Below are positions 7,539 through 14,756 of a DNA stretch of 18,518 nt, piece after piece (position 1 is the first letter of the stretch; every line of letters begins with the position of its first letter). A program made the translations under genes and the position numbers. Source of the DNA: CAYRTD01 sp964426915. Its GTDB lineage: Bacteria; Bacteroidota; Bacteroidia; Bacteroidales; GCA-2748055. The DNA is taken from NCBI GenBank assembly GCA_964426915.1, contig CAYRTD010000074.1, forward strand, positions 1 through 18,518. Reading direction: 5' to 3'. The notes under the pieces were generated by a model, which saw nothing but the letters and a program-made list of their open reading frames with translations, searched no databases and was not told the DNA's origin.

Positions 7539-8183
7539 TTACTCTTTCTCAATAAAGCTTTGCTTTAATATACCCGGAGCTTCAGTACCTGTATTGAATA
7601 ACAAATCCATTATACTCAAATTTGGAATGAACCCGAATCTGCCGGAAAAAACCTGGGTATATTTTGCAGCTTTAAAATGAATGTCTTTAATTAATTTTGT
7701 TTTAGGACTAATAATATTTCTCAGGTCTTCTTCTTTGTCCATAAATACGAAATTATCGGTGATTTTTATATCCTTACAAACTCCGAGCTGGGACAGGATT
7801 ATGGTATTAATTTCCGTATTTAAATCAATAAGATATTTAGTTTTTTGAGAAAATATCCATCGGTAATCATCGAAATAGAATTCGAAGAATGGGGATGAGG
7901 TGTAAGCTGATAGAATTCCTCCATAGTGATCCTTTTGCCAGTCGGTATCATAATCTACTAAAATATCCTTAACCAGAGTTTTATTACCATGGGGTCTCTT
8001 TACCGGTATGCTAAGATTAATAATACCATTGGCACCCATTATCACACAACGATTCCTGTATGTTTGCCGTGAGTAATGGTCATATTGTTCGATGTAAATA
8101 TCTCTGCCTGAAACCATCCTGCAGTAGTACTGTACAGGACCGAAATAAGCTGTTGGAAGAATGTAGGAGTCTGCCATTTTCAT
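7539..8183 (-). CDS. WbqC-like family protein
   Basis: 214 residues with the pattern of the WbqC family (Pfam WbqC-like): N-terminal LPTAYFGPVQYYCRMV, then YSRQTYRNRCVIMGANGIINLSIPVKRP, a W-Q-K-D-H segment, and AYTSSPFFEFYFDDY. The founding member lies in an O-antigen cluster, but in Bacteroidota the gene is a near-universal single copy often found close to lepB; the biochemical role is not established. There is no signal peptide or membrane segment, so it is cytoplasmic. Here it lies alone, convergent with the outer-membrane protein gene and divergent from the DUF362 gene. Two in-frame Met codons (8183 and 8177) compete; the promoter box at 8194-8201 leaves a very short leader and slightly favours the second. 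Confidence 0.85.
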   Translation of the reverse strand: MKMADSYILPTAYFGPVQYYCRMVSGRDIYIEQYDHYSRQTYRNRCVIMGANGIINLSIPVKRPHGNKTLVKDILVDYDTDWQKDHYGGILSAYTSSPFFEFYFDDYRWIFSQKTKYLIDLNTEINTIILSQLGVCKDIKITDNFVFMDKEEDLRNIISPKTKLIKDIHFKAAKYTQVFSGRFGFIPNLSIMDLLFNTGTEAPGILKQSFIEKE

Positions 8184-8193
8184 ACTTGAGAAA

Positions 8194-8201
8194 CAAATAT
8201 A
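8194..8201 (-). promoter_or_regulatory. Putative -7 box for the WbqC-like gene
   Basis: The minus strand reads TATATTTG, an exact TAnnTTTG match, ending 10 bases before the first ATG. Transcription would begin only a few bases before the coding region, giving an almost leaderless mRNA. No TTG -33 element is evident. Confidence 0.4.
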
Positions 8202-8329
8202 ACAAAAGAAGAAGGATTGAAGGAAGAGGACTAGAGACTTTCTTTGGCAGACCTTATTTAGACAAAATAAATATTATATCTTTTATTTCCTAAAAATCCA
8301 AATTGAAAGAAGAATCATATTATTTGACC

Positions 8330-8337
8330 TATTTTTG
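8330..8337 (+). promoter_or_regulatory. Putative promoter (-7 box) of the DUF362/polyferredoxin operon
   Basis: TATTTTTG matches TAnnTTTG, 27 bases before the ATG at 8365. A TTG at 8303-8305 could be the -33 element, although the 24-base spacing is a little longer than usual. Confidence 0.5.
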
Positions 8338-8364
8338 TAATAACATTCAAAATACACGGTAGTT

Positions 8365-9276
8365 ATGAAGAGAAGAGATTTTTTGAAAAGAGGACTTAGT
8401 GTCGGGTTTGTAGCAGGAACCGCTTTTACTCTCAATCCTTATAAATTATCTGCAGCTGCACAAGCCGGTAATTATGATATGATAGCCATTCGCGGTGGAA
8501 ATCCCGATTCTATGTTCGACAGGGCCATGGAAGAGTATGGTGGTATGCAAAGTATTGTAAAAAAGGGTCAGAGTGTTGTAATTAAACCAAATATTGGTTG
8601 GGATACTTCTCCGGAAAGGGCGGCAAATACGAATCCTGATCTTATCGGGCGGATTGTCGAGCATTGTAAAGCGGCAGGGGCAAAGGATGTTTACGTGTTT
8701 GATCATACCTGCAATGAATGGACTAAGTGTTATACCAACAGCGGAATAGAGAATGCTGTTAAAAAGGCAGGCGGGAAAATGGTTATGGGTAACAGCGAAA
8801 AATATTATCAGGAAGTTACTGTTCCCGGGGGGAAGTCTCTTACTTCAGCCAAGGTTCACGAATTAATACTTGAATCGGATGTCTTCATTAATGTTCCGGT
8901 ATTAAAGAATCACGGAGGAGCTAACATGACGGTATCTATGAAAAATTTAATGGGAATCGTATGGGACAGGGGGTACTGGCACAGAAATGATCTGCACCAG
9001 TGTATAGCCGATTTCTCTACCTGGCGAAATCCCGACCTTACAATAGTTGATGCCTACAGGGTAATGAAAAGAAACGGCCCCAGAGGTGTTACTGTTGATG
9101 ATGTGGTTACAATGAAAGCCCAGCTTATGGGGAAGGATATGGTCGCTCTTGATGCAGCTGCCATCAAACTCTTTGGCAAGGATCCTGCTGATGTCGATTA
9201 CGTAGGACTGGCCGAAGCAGCGGGTGTTGGATCATCCGATCTTCAGAATATGAATATCGCAAGAATAAAAATATGA
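8365..9276 (+). CDS. Tat-exported DUF362 domain protein
   Basis: 303 residues, predicted periplasmic. The N-terminus carries a textbook twin-arginine signal (K-R3-R4-D-F-L-K) with a hydrophobic stretch to about residue 28 and probable cleavage after the AAAQA run near 34. The body is a DUF362 domain: VVIKPNIGW (71-79), DLIGRIVEHCKAAGAKDVYVFD, VPVLKNHGG around K181-N-H183, and SMKNLMGI around K193. Tat export implies folding in the cytoplasm, often around a cofactor, but no CxxCxxC cluster motif is present. DUF362 domains are often fused to or encoded beside ferredoxin domains, and here the next gene is a polyferredoxin overlapping by 4 bases (ATGA), implying translational coupling and joint function. 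The reaction is unknown. The start fits the Tat motif and the promoter box. Confidence 0.88.
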   Translation: MKRRDFLKRGLSVGFVAGTAFTLNPYKLSAAAQAGNYDMIAIRGGNPDSMFDRAMEEYGGMQSIVKKGQSVVIKPNIGWDTSPERAANTNPDLIGRIVEHCKAAGAKDVYVFDHTCNEWTKCYTNSGIENAVKKAGGKMVMGNSEKYYQEVTVPGGKSLTSAKVHELILESDVFINVPVLKNHGGANMTVSMKNLMGIVWDRGYWHRNDLHQCIADFSTWRNPDLTIVDAYRVMKRNGPRGVTVDDVVTMKAQLMGKDMVALDAAAIKLFGKDPADVDYVGLAEAAGVGSSDLQNMNIARIKI

Positions 9277-10859
9277 GTTATAAATGGTTGAAATGGATCA
9301 GGGTGATAATTGCCCTGGTTTTTTTTATCTCGATTAGTCTTATTTTTCTTGATTTCCGGAATATAATCAATGAACAAGGAGTAAGAACCATAACTTTTCT
9401 TCAGTTTGTTCCGTCAGTCCTTAAATTTATTACCGTCCTGGGTCTGGCCGGGCTTGGTTTTATCCTAATACTTGTTCTAACCTCACTTTTTGGCAGGGTG
9501 TATTGTTCTACCATATGTCCTTTGGGAATTTTACAGGATTTTATCAGCAGGGCAGGGATGTGGTTTAAAAAAAAGAAGAGGTATAAGTATAAAAGACCCA
9601 GAAATATATTGAGAAACAGTATTTTGGCTCTAACTGTGATTACAGCTGTATTTCTTTCTATAATCCTGGTTACTATTCTTGATCCATATAGTCTCTATGG
9701 CAAAATTGCCAATCAGTTGATCAGGCCTGTGGGATTATTTATCAATAATAATATTGCGAACCTTCTGGAAAGCATGAACATTTATTTTCTCTACCAGAAG
9801 GATCATTATCCACTCCATTTACCCAGTCTGTTCTTTTCGGTGGGCATTGTGGCTGTTTTGATAGTAATGGCGGGCAGGTTTGGAAGGTTATATTGTAATA
9901 CTATATGTCCGGTTGGAACTCTTTTGGGCTGGGTTTCACGAAAATCCTTATTCAGAATCCGTCTCAACCAGTCTAATTGTACCCAGTGTGGTAAATGTTC
10001 ATTTGCCTGTAAAGCTGAATGTATTAGTGTAAAGACTATGGAAGTGGATAATTCACGCTGCGTGGCATGTTTCAACTGCTTAACTGTATGCAATGATTCA
10101 GCCATCGATTATAGTGCGAAAAACCGGAAAACCAGCGTTCTAAAGGATATAAAGCCTGAGACTGCTGAAGGCAGAAAGAACTTTATTATTACTGCCTTTG
10201 CAGGAATTGCATCCCTGTCGGGACTGAAAAGCCTCAAAGCCTCGGTTCCTTCCGATACCGAGCCGCTGAATAAGAAGCCCACTACAGTACCGGTAGATAG
10301 AAAATACAGTGTTACTCCTCCCGGCTCATTAAGTATCAATCATTTCACTTCGGTTTGTACAGCGTGTCAGTTATGTGTAAGCCAGTGTCCTACCGGTGTG
10401 CTTCAACCATCATTCGATCAGTTTGGTTTGGCCAGTATAATGCAACCACACATGGATTATTATACTAACTACTGTAATTATGAATGTGTAAAGTGCTCGG
10501 AAATTTGCCCCACCGGTGCTATTCTAAAGATTAATGAAGAAGAGAAGAAGACACTTCAGTTAGGTAAGGTACAGTTCATTAAAGATAATTGTGTGGTATA
10601 CACCGAAAATACTGCATGTGGATCCTGTTCCGAACACTGTCCAACCCAGGCGGTAAAAATGATACCTTATAAAGGCAGCCTAACTATACCGGAGACAGAT
10701 AATTCCATTTGTGTTGGTTGCGGAGCATGTGAGTATGCCTGCCCGGTAGTTCCCTACAAGGCTATTTATGTGGATGGGAACCCCATTCACGAGGTGGCAG
10801 AAAAGCCGAAACAGGAAAAGCTTGAAGAACCCTCTATGGAGGAGGATTTTCCGTTTTAG
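9273..10859 (+). CDS. NapH-NapG-like fusion: membrane polyferredoxin with about six [4Fe-4S] sites
   Basis: 528 residues. N-terminal half, NapH-like: several membrane segments (about 7-27, 45-72, 115-137, 186-203) and two GR-x-Y-C-x-T-I-C-P motifs (C78/C82 and C208/C212), then two ferredoxin clusters (C236-239-242-246 and C263-266-269-273). At G300-R-K-N-F304 an internal hydrophobic stretch looks like a decayed Tat signal. C-terminal half, NapG-like: TPPGSL followed by four cluster motifs starting at C362, C401/C405, C440/C449 and C480-483-486-490, in the order and spacing of NapG. NapH and NapG normally are separate proteins passing quinol electrons to a periplasmic reductase. No napA or other reductase is here; the only partner is the Tat-exported DUF362 protein, overlapping by ATGA. 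Electron-transfer role likely; acceptor unknown. The acidic tail (EEPSMEEDFPF) is unusual. Confidence 0.85.
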   Translation: MSYKWLKWIRVIIALVFFISISLIFLDFRNIINEQGVRTITFLQFVPSVLKFITVLGLAGLGFILILVLTSLFGRVYCSTICPLGILQDFISRAGMWFKKKKRYKYKRPRNILRNSILALTVITAVFLSIILVTILDPYSLYGKIANQLIRPVGLFINNNIANLLESMNIYFLYQKDHYPLHLPSLFFSVGIVAVLIVMAGRFGRLYCNTICPVGTLLGWVSRKSLFRIRLNQSNCTQCGKCSFACKAECISVKTMEVDNSRCVACFNCLTVCNDSAIDYSAKNRKTSVLKDIKPETAEGRKNFIITAFAGIASLSGLKSLKASVPSDTEPLNKKPTTVPVDRKYSVTPPGSLSINHFTSVCTACQLCVSQCPTGVLQPSFDQFGLASIMQPHMDYYTNYCNYECVKCSEICPTGAILKINEEEKKTLQLGKVQFIKDNCVVYTENTACGSCSEHCPTQAVKMIPYKGSLTIPETDNSICVGCGACEYACPVVPYKAIYVDGNPIHEVAEKPKQEKLEEPSMEEDFPF

Positions 10860-10860
10860 G

Positions 10861-10895
10861 AAGGAGGAGGGAGGAGGCAGGAGGCAGGAAGAATG
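10861..10895 (+). repeat. Purine-rich degenerate 7-bp tandem repeat
   Basis: Directly after the polyferredoxin stop, the sequence divides into heptads AAGGAGG, AGGGAGG, AGGCAGG, AGGCAGG, AAGAATG. The strand is nearly all purine. The same heptad habit is seen after lepB at 18355, so this looks like a family of stop-proximal repeats in this genome. Confidence 0.6.
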
Positions 10896-10917
10896 AGACT
10901 TAATGGTCAATGCCCCA

Positions 10918-11008
10918 TCCACTCCCCCATTCTCCCACTACTTTCTCCCACTACCTTCTCCAACCACTTTATCCCACCCCATTCCCTCACCTCATTCTCC
11001 CACCCCAC
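10918..11008 (+). repeat. Pyrimidine-rich degenerate 13-bp tandem repeat, about 7 units
   Basis: From 10918 the sequence divides cleanly into 13-base units: TCCACTCCCCCAT, TCTCCCACTACTT, TCTCCCACTACCT, TCTCCAACCACTT, TATCCCACCCCAT, TCCCTCACCTCAT, TCTCCCACCCCAC. The plus strand is almost purine-free. Reading frames open through it (for example 10893-11081) encode only Pro/Ser/His-rich low-complexity and are not genes. With the purine block at 10861-10895 it forms an inverted purine/pyrimidine pair that could fold in the transcript. Confidence 0.7.
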
Positions 11009-11036
11009 CCCTCTTTCATTTCTCCCCCATTTTCAC

Positions 11037-11044
11037 TATTTTTG
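11037..11044 (+). promoter_or_regulatory. Putative -7 box for the thrS-infC-rpmI-rplT operon
   Basis: TATTTTTG matches TAnnTTTG and would give a leader of nearly 60 bases before thrS. It lies just after the 13-bp repeat block, which occupies the place where the -33 element would be; no TTG is seen there. Confidence 0.35.
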
Positions 11045-11108
11045 CCAATTCTTTAAACAAAATGACTTTAACCAAGTCTAATCATCGGATAGCATAAAAA
11101 AGACAATA

Positions 11109-13067
11109 ATGATAAACATAACTTTCCCGGACGGATCAGTACGACAGTTCAAAGAAGGGATAACAGGATTTGAAATAGCCCAGGATATCAGCAGCGGACT
11201 TGCACGGCAGGTTCTTGCCATCAGCGTGGATGAAGAGATCTGGGATTTACACCGTCCAATTTATAAAGATGCATCGATCAAACTTCACAAGTGGGATGAT
11301 GGAGAGGCAAAGCACGCGTTCTGGCATTCTTCTGCACATCTTATGGCTGAAGCAATTGAAAAACTATATCCCGGAACCAAGTTTGGCATAGGACCTGCCA
11401 TCGAGAATGGTTTCTATTATGATGTAGACCCCGGTGAAGACGTTCAGATCACTGAGGCTGATCTGCCAAAGATCGAAAAAAAGATGAAGGAGATCGCAGC
11501 TGTCAAAGAACCATTCATACGCCGGGATGTCAGTAATAAAGAGGCAATTGATTTCTGGTCCAAAAAAAATGACGAGTATAAACTTGAACTTATTTCAGAT
11601 TTGGAAGACGGGTCCATAACCTTCTATGAACAGGGTGATTTTACCGATTTGTGCCGTGGCCCTCATCTTCCCGACACGTCTCCGATCAAAGCGATCAAGC
11701 TGTTGAGTGTTGCCGGGGCATACTGGAGAGGAGATGAAAACCGCAAGATGCTGACCCGGATTTACGGAATTACCTTCCCTAAAGCAAAGATGCTGGATGA
11801 ATATCTCGAAATGCTTGAAAAAGCCAAAGAGAGAGACCACCGGAAAGTTGGGCGAGAACTCGAACTATTCACTTTTTCTCAGCGCGTGGGTCCGGGCTTA
11901 CCGCTATGGCTGCCCAAAGGAGCTCAACTGAGAGAAAGACTTGAGTCCTTTCTCAAAAAAGTGCAGAGGGCTCACGGATACGACCCCGTGATAACTCCTC
12001 ATATTGGACAGAAGGAACTCTGGGTTACATCAGGTCATTATGCTAAATATGGCAAGGATTCTTTCCAACCTATTCATACACCACAGGAAGGAGAAGAATT
12101 CTTACTCAAGCCCATGAACTGCCCTCATCATTGTGAAATATTCCGGAGCAGACAGCATAGTTATAAAGATCTGCCCATACGTTATGCAGAGTTTGGAACG
12201 GTTTACCGTTATGAACAAAGCGGTGAACTCCATGGTTTAACCAGAGTAAGGGGATTTACACAGGATGATGCACATATCTTCTGTACACCCGATCAGCTTA
12301 AGGATGAATTTAAAAAGGTCATTGACATAATTCTTTATATTTTCAAGACGCTTGATTTTCAAGACTACACCGCCCAGGTTTCTCTCAGGGATCCTGATGA
12401 TAAGGAAAAGTACATAGGCTCCAATGAAAACTGGGAAAAAGCTGAAAAAGCCATTATAGAGGCATCAAAAGAAAAAGGTCTCGTAACTATAGTTGAAAAA
12501 GGGGAAGCGGCATTTTATGGCCCAAAACTTGATTTCATGGTAAGAGATGCAATTGGACGAAAGTGGCAACTCGGAACGATTCAAGTTGACTACAATCTTC
12601 CGGAACGGTTTGATCTTGAGTATGTTGGAGCAGACAACAACAGGCACAGACCGGTTATGATTCACAGAGCACCCTTCGGATCTATGGAAAGGTTTGTGGC
12701 CGTTTTGATCGAACATACCGGAGGAAAATTTCCGATCTGGCTGACACCCGATCAGGTGGTTGTCCTGCCCATTTCTGAAAAATATCAGGATTATGCGGAA
12801 AAAGTTTTAAAATTCCTAAATAATTCCGATATTCGCACCCTGATTGACGAGAGGAGCGAGAAGATAGGCAAAAAGATCAGAGACAATGAGTTAAAGCGAA
12901 TTCCCTACCTACTGATTGTAGGAGAAAAGGAAGCCGTGTCGCAAACTGTCTCCGTCAGGAAGCAGGGAGAGGGTGATAAAGGAAGTATGAAATTAGAAGA
13001 ATTTGCCGTTTTTATACAAAAAGAAGTTGAAGAACAACTCTCGCAAATCAATGAAATAGAAGTTTAA
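11109..13067 (+). CDS. thrS: Threonyl-tRNA synthetase
   Basis: Class II synthetase charging tRNA-Thr, 652 residues, about the usual bacterial length. Domain order: TGS (about 1-62); the second additional (editing) domain with H73-x3-H77 and C182-R-G-P-H186, which removes mischarged serine; the catalytic core; and the C-terminal anticodon-binding domain (about 545-645). The catalytic zinc ligands are recognisable as C338 (PMNCPHH), H389 (QDDAHIFC) and H519 (MIHRAPFGSMERF). It is the first gene of the conserved thrS-infC-rpmI-rplT cluster, with 23 bases to the proposed infC start. There is no Shine-Dalgarno; the start Met gives the usual MINITFPDGS beginning. Nothing unusual in the protein. Confidence 0.97.
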   Translation: MINITFPDGSVRQFKEGITGFEIAQDISSGLARQVLAISVDEEIWDLHRPIYKDASIKLHKWDDGEAKHAFWHSSAHLMAEAIEKLYPGTKFGIGPAIENGFYYDVDPGEDVQITEADLPKIEKKMKEIAAVKEPFIRRDVSNKEAIDFWSKKNDEYKLELISDLEDGSITFYEQGDFTDLCRGPHLPDTSPIKAIKLLSVAGAYWRGDENRKMLTRIYGITFPKAKMLDEYLEMLEKAKERDHRKVGRELELFTFSQRVGPGLPLWLPKGAQLRERLESFLKKVQRAHGYDPVITPHIGQKELWVTSGHYAKYGKDSFQPIHTPQEGEEFLLKPMNCPHHCEIFRSRQHSYKDLPIRYAEFGTVYRYEQSGELHGLTRVRGFTQDDAHIFCTPDQLKDEFKKVIDIILYIFKTLDFQDYTAQVSLRDPDDKEKYIGSNENWEKAEKAIIEASKEKGLVTIVEKGEAAFYGPKLDFMVRDAIGRKWQLGTIQVDYNLPERFDLEYVGADNNRHRPVMIHRAPFGSMERFVAVLIEHTGGKFPIWLTPDQVVVLPISEKYQDYAEKVLKFLNNSDIRTLIDERSEKIGKKIRDNELKRIPYLLIVGEKEAVSQTVSVRKQGEGDKGSMKLEEFAVFIQKEVEEQLSQINEIEV

Positions 13068-13076
13068 CTAAAAGAA

Positions 13077-13082
13077 AGGAGG
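13077..13082 (+). promoter_or_regulatory. Strong Shine-Dalgarno placed for an AUA start of infC
   Basis: AGGAGG with an 8-base spacer to ATA at 13091. It is 38 bases from the first ATG at 13121, far too distant to serve that codon. Together with the uninterrupted frame from 13091 it decides the start of IF3. Confidence 0.7.
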
Positions 13083-13090
13083 ACAGAACC

Positions 13091-13648
13091 ATAGCTGGAC
13101 CATTCAGAAGAGACCGACGCATGCCAAGAAAAAAGGTAAGGCCACATCGGATCAATCAGGAAATCAGAGCCGATGCCATACGTTTGGTGGGCGATAACAT
13201 TGACAATCAAGGGATCATGACAGTTCCCGAAGCTTTAAAAATTGCCGATGAGATGGAGCTTGATCTTGTTGAGATCTCACCGAAAGCCGATCCGCCGGTT
13301 TGTAAGATCATTGACTACCAGAAGTTCCTGTATCAGCAAAAGAAAAAGCAAAAGGAAATGAAATCCAAGGCTACGAAAGTAACGCTTAAGGAAATTCGTT
13401 TCGGACCCAACACTGATGAGCATGACTATAATTTCAAATTAAATCATGCCAAAAAGTTTCTGGAAGAAGGAGCAAAACTTAAGGCTTTCGTATTTTTTAA
13501 AGGCAGGTCCATCCTTTACAAAGAAAAAGGAGAAATTCTGTTGCTCAGACTGGCCCAGGATCTTGAGGATTATGGAAAGGTAGAGCAAATGCCAAAGTTG
13601 GAAGGTAAGAGGATGACAATGTTCATGACTCCAAAACAAAGTAAATAA
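13091..13648 (+). CDS. infC: Translation initiation factor IF-3, probable AUA start
   Basis: IF3 binds the 30S subunit, keeps it free of 50S, and rejects initiation at poor start codons. Both domains are present: HRINQEIRADAIRLVGDN through SPKADPPVCKIIDYQKFLYQQ (N-domain), the Lys-rich linker, and KEIRFGPNTDEHDYNFKLNHAKKFL to MPKLEGKRMTMFMTPK (C-domain). From the first ATG (13121) the protein has 175 residues. The frame is open upstream to ATA at 13091, adding AGPFRRDRR, a basic stretch like the N-terminal tails of other Bacteroidota IF3 proteins, and that ATA has an AGGAGG at ideal distance. Non-AUG infC starts (AUU in E. coli) underlie autoregulation, since IF3 represses its own poor start codon. 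If the ATA reading is wrong, the gene is 13121-13648. Confidence 0.93.
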   Translation: MAGPFRRDRRMPRKKVRPHRINQEIRADAIRLVGDNIDNQGIMTVPEALKIADEMELDLVEISPKADPPVCKIIDYQKFLYQQKKKQKEMKSKATKVTLKEIRFGPNTDEHDYNFKLNHAKKFLEEGAKLKAFVFFKGRSILYKEKGEILLLRLAQDLEDYGKVEQMPKLEGKRMTMFMTPKQSK

Positions 13649-13675
13649 ATTGATAATTATTAAATAATATCAGTA

Positions 13676-13873
13676 ATGCCGAAGATGAAAACAAACCCCG
13701 GAGCAAAGAAGAGATTTACTCTGACAGGCACGGGGAAAATCAAAAGAAAACATGCTTATAAAAGTCATATTCTGACAAAAAAAGCAACAAAAAGAAAAAG
13801 GAATCTTGGATATTTTGGAACTGTTGATAAAACAGATGAAAAGAATATCAAGCTGCTCCTTGCTATGAAGTAG
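13676..13873 (+). CDS. rpmI: 50S ribosomal protein bL35
   Basis: 65 residues, very basic, with the family pattern MPKMKTNPGAKKRF, TGTGKIKRKHAYKSHIL and TKKATKRKRNLG. It is a small structural protein of the large subunit. It lies 27 bases after infC and before rplT, in the order conserved across bacteria, so it should be transcribed with them. No Shine-Dalgarno is seen. Confidence 0.96.
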   Translation: MPKMKTNPGAKKRFTLTGTGKIKRKHAYKSHILTKKATKRKRNLGYFGTVDKTDEKNIKLLLAMK

Positions 13874-13956
13874 ATTAATAAATTTAACCGGAGTGTACAG
13901 CCTTATAAGTTTCCAGTTTCAAGCCCGGAACGCTTGCACTCAAAAAATTAAGAAAA

Positions 13957-14304
13957 ATGCCAAGATCAGTTAATTCTGTTGCAGCAAAACAGAAAAAAAA
14001 GAAGGTTTTTAAACAAGTTAAAGGACAGTTCGGAAGAAGAAAGAATGTATGGACTGTAGCAAAAAACGCCCTCGAAAAAGGACTTCAATATTCCTACAGG
14101 GACAGAAAGACCAAAAAAAGGAACTTCAGATCATTATGGATCCAGAGAATAAATGCAGGAGCCAGACAGCATGGTCTTTCATATTCACAACTTATGGGAT
14201 TACTTCATAAAAACAATATTGAAATCAACCGCAAAACTCTTGCTGATTTAGCCATGAATCAACCGGAAGCTTTTGAAGCAATTGTCAAAAAAGTTAAAGA
14301 ATAA
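13957..14304 (+). CDS. rplT: 50S ribosomal protein bL20
   Basis: 115 residues; the family pattern is clear: MPRSVNSVAAKQKKKKVFKQ, GQFGRRKNVWTVAKNALEKG, YRDRKTKKRNFRSLWIQRINAGAR and GLSYSQLMGLL. It binds 23S rRNA early in 50S assembly, and in other bacteria represses this operon by binding a leader RNA. The gap from rpmI is 83 bases, longer than the other gaps in the operon, and holds no structure I can defend as an L20-binding leader. A terminator follows at 14325. Confidence 0.96.
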   Translation: MPRSVNSVAAKQKKKKVFKQVKGQFGRRKNVWTVAKNALEKGLQYSYRDRKTKKRNFRSLWIQRINAGARQHGLSYSQLMGLLHKNNIEINRKTLADLAMNQPEAFEAIVKKVKE

Positions 14305-14324
14305 CAGCCCCCGTTGATAAAATG

Positions 14325-14361
14325 AACCGCCTACTTTTATTGTGGCGGTTATTTTATTTTC
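14325..14361 (+). terminator. Rho-independent terminator of the thrS-infC-rpmI-rplT operon
   Basis: A 7-bp stem AACCGCC/GGCGGTT (14325-14331 with 14344-14350), a 12-base loop, then the T-rich tail ATTTTATTTTC. It starts 20 bases after the rplT stop. Confidence 0.8.
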
Positions 14362-14394
14362 TTTCCAGGTAAAATTTCATGGATGAATGGCGGA

Positions 14395-14753
14395 TTAAAT
14401 TTTATTCTCCACCTCTTTAATATTATTATGATGGATGGGAATGGTTTTATCCTTACCGGTTTCCTTAAAATGCCAGGTATAGAGGCCTTCATCCAGCTTG
14501 TCTGAATTTAAACCTCAACTTTAACTTTGTCCAAAGAATTACTTTTTTCTATAAACTCAATAAGCTGAAATCCCTGATCATAAAATCCATCTGTATTAAA
14601 AACCTTATGGTCATGCGGAGAGATGGATCAGGATTGCTTATGTCCTGTATCTTTGACGAAAATTACATCAATTTTTTCAGTATTTCCATGTACGGTAAAC
14701 ATTTTACCAAACTCATCAAGATTAAATTGCATATTAAATGAAAATTTCTTCAT
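14395..14753 (-). pseudogene. Decayed small protein gene of unknown family
   Basis: Read on the minus strand from ATG at 14753, the frame gives MKKFSFNMQFNLDEFGKMF and continues for 41 codons to a TGA at 14628-14630. The same frame then stays open and protein-like (SISPHDHKVFNTDGFYDQGF, LIEFIEKSNSLDKVKVEV) to a TAA; after a shift of one base a third piece (NSDKLDEGLYTWHFKETGKD to KEVENKI) ends in a TAA at 14395-14397. All three pieces have ordinary amino-acid composition, so one nonsense codon and one frameshift in a gene of about 118 codons explains them. I do not recognise the family. Sequencing error could account for one lesion, but hardly both. Together with 14362-14394 and 14757-14912 it fills the rplT-dapB interval. 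Confidence 0.55.
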
Positions 14754-14756
14754 AAC

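Noticed and set aside
9273..10859. Part of a nitrate reductase (nap) operon
   Set aside because: No napA, napB, napC or napD is nearby; only the NapH/NapG-like architecture supports it, so the substrate cannot be assigned.
10893..11097. Two overlapping small reading frames of about 62-64 codons
   Set aside because: They translate the 13-bp pyrimidine repeats into Pro/Ser/His runs and have no ribosome site.
13874..13956. Possible L20-binding leader between rpmI and rplT
   Set aside because: The 83-base gap is longer than its neighbours, but only a 5-bp complementary pair was found, not a credible binding structure.
14628..14630. TGA read as selenocysteine in the minus-strand small gene
   Set aside because: A separate frameshift further on disrupts the same gene, and no selenocysteine-type stem-loop or Cys/Sec motif context is seen.
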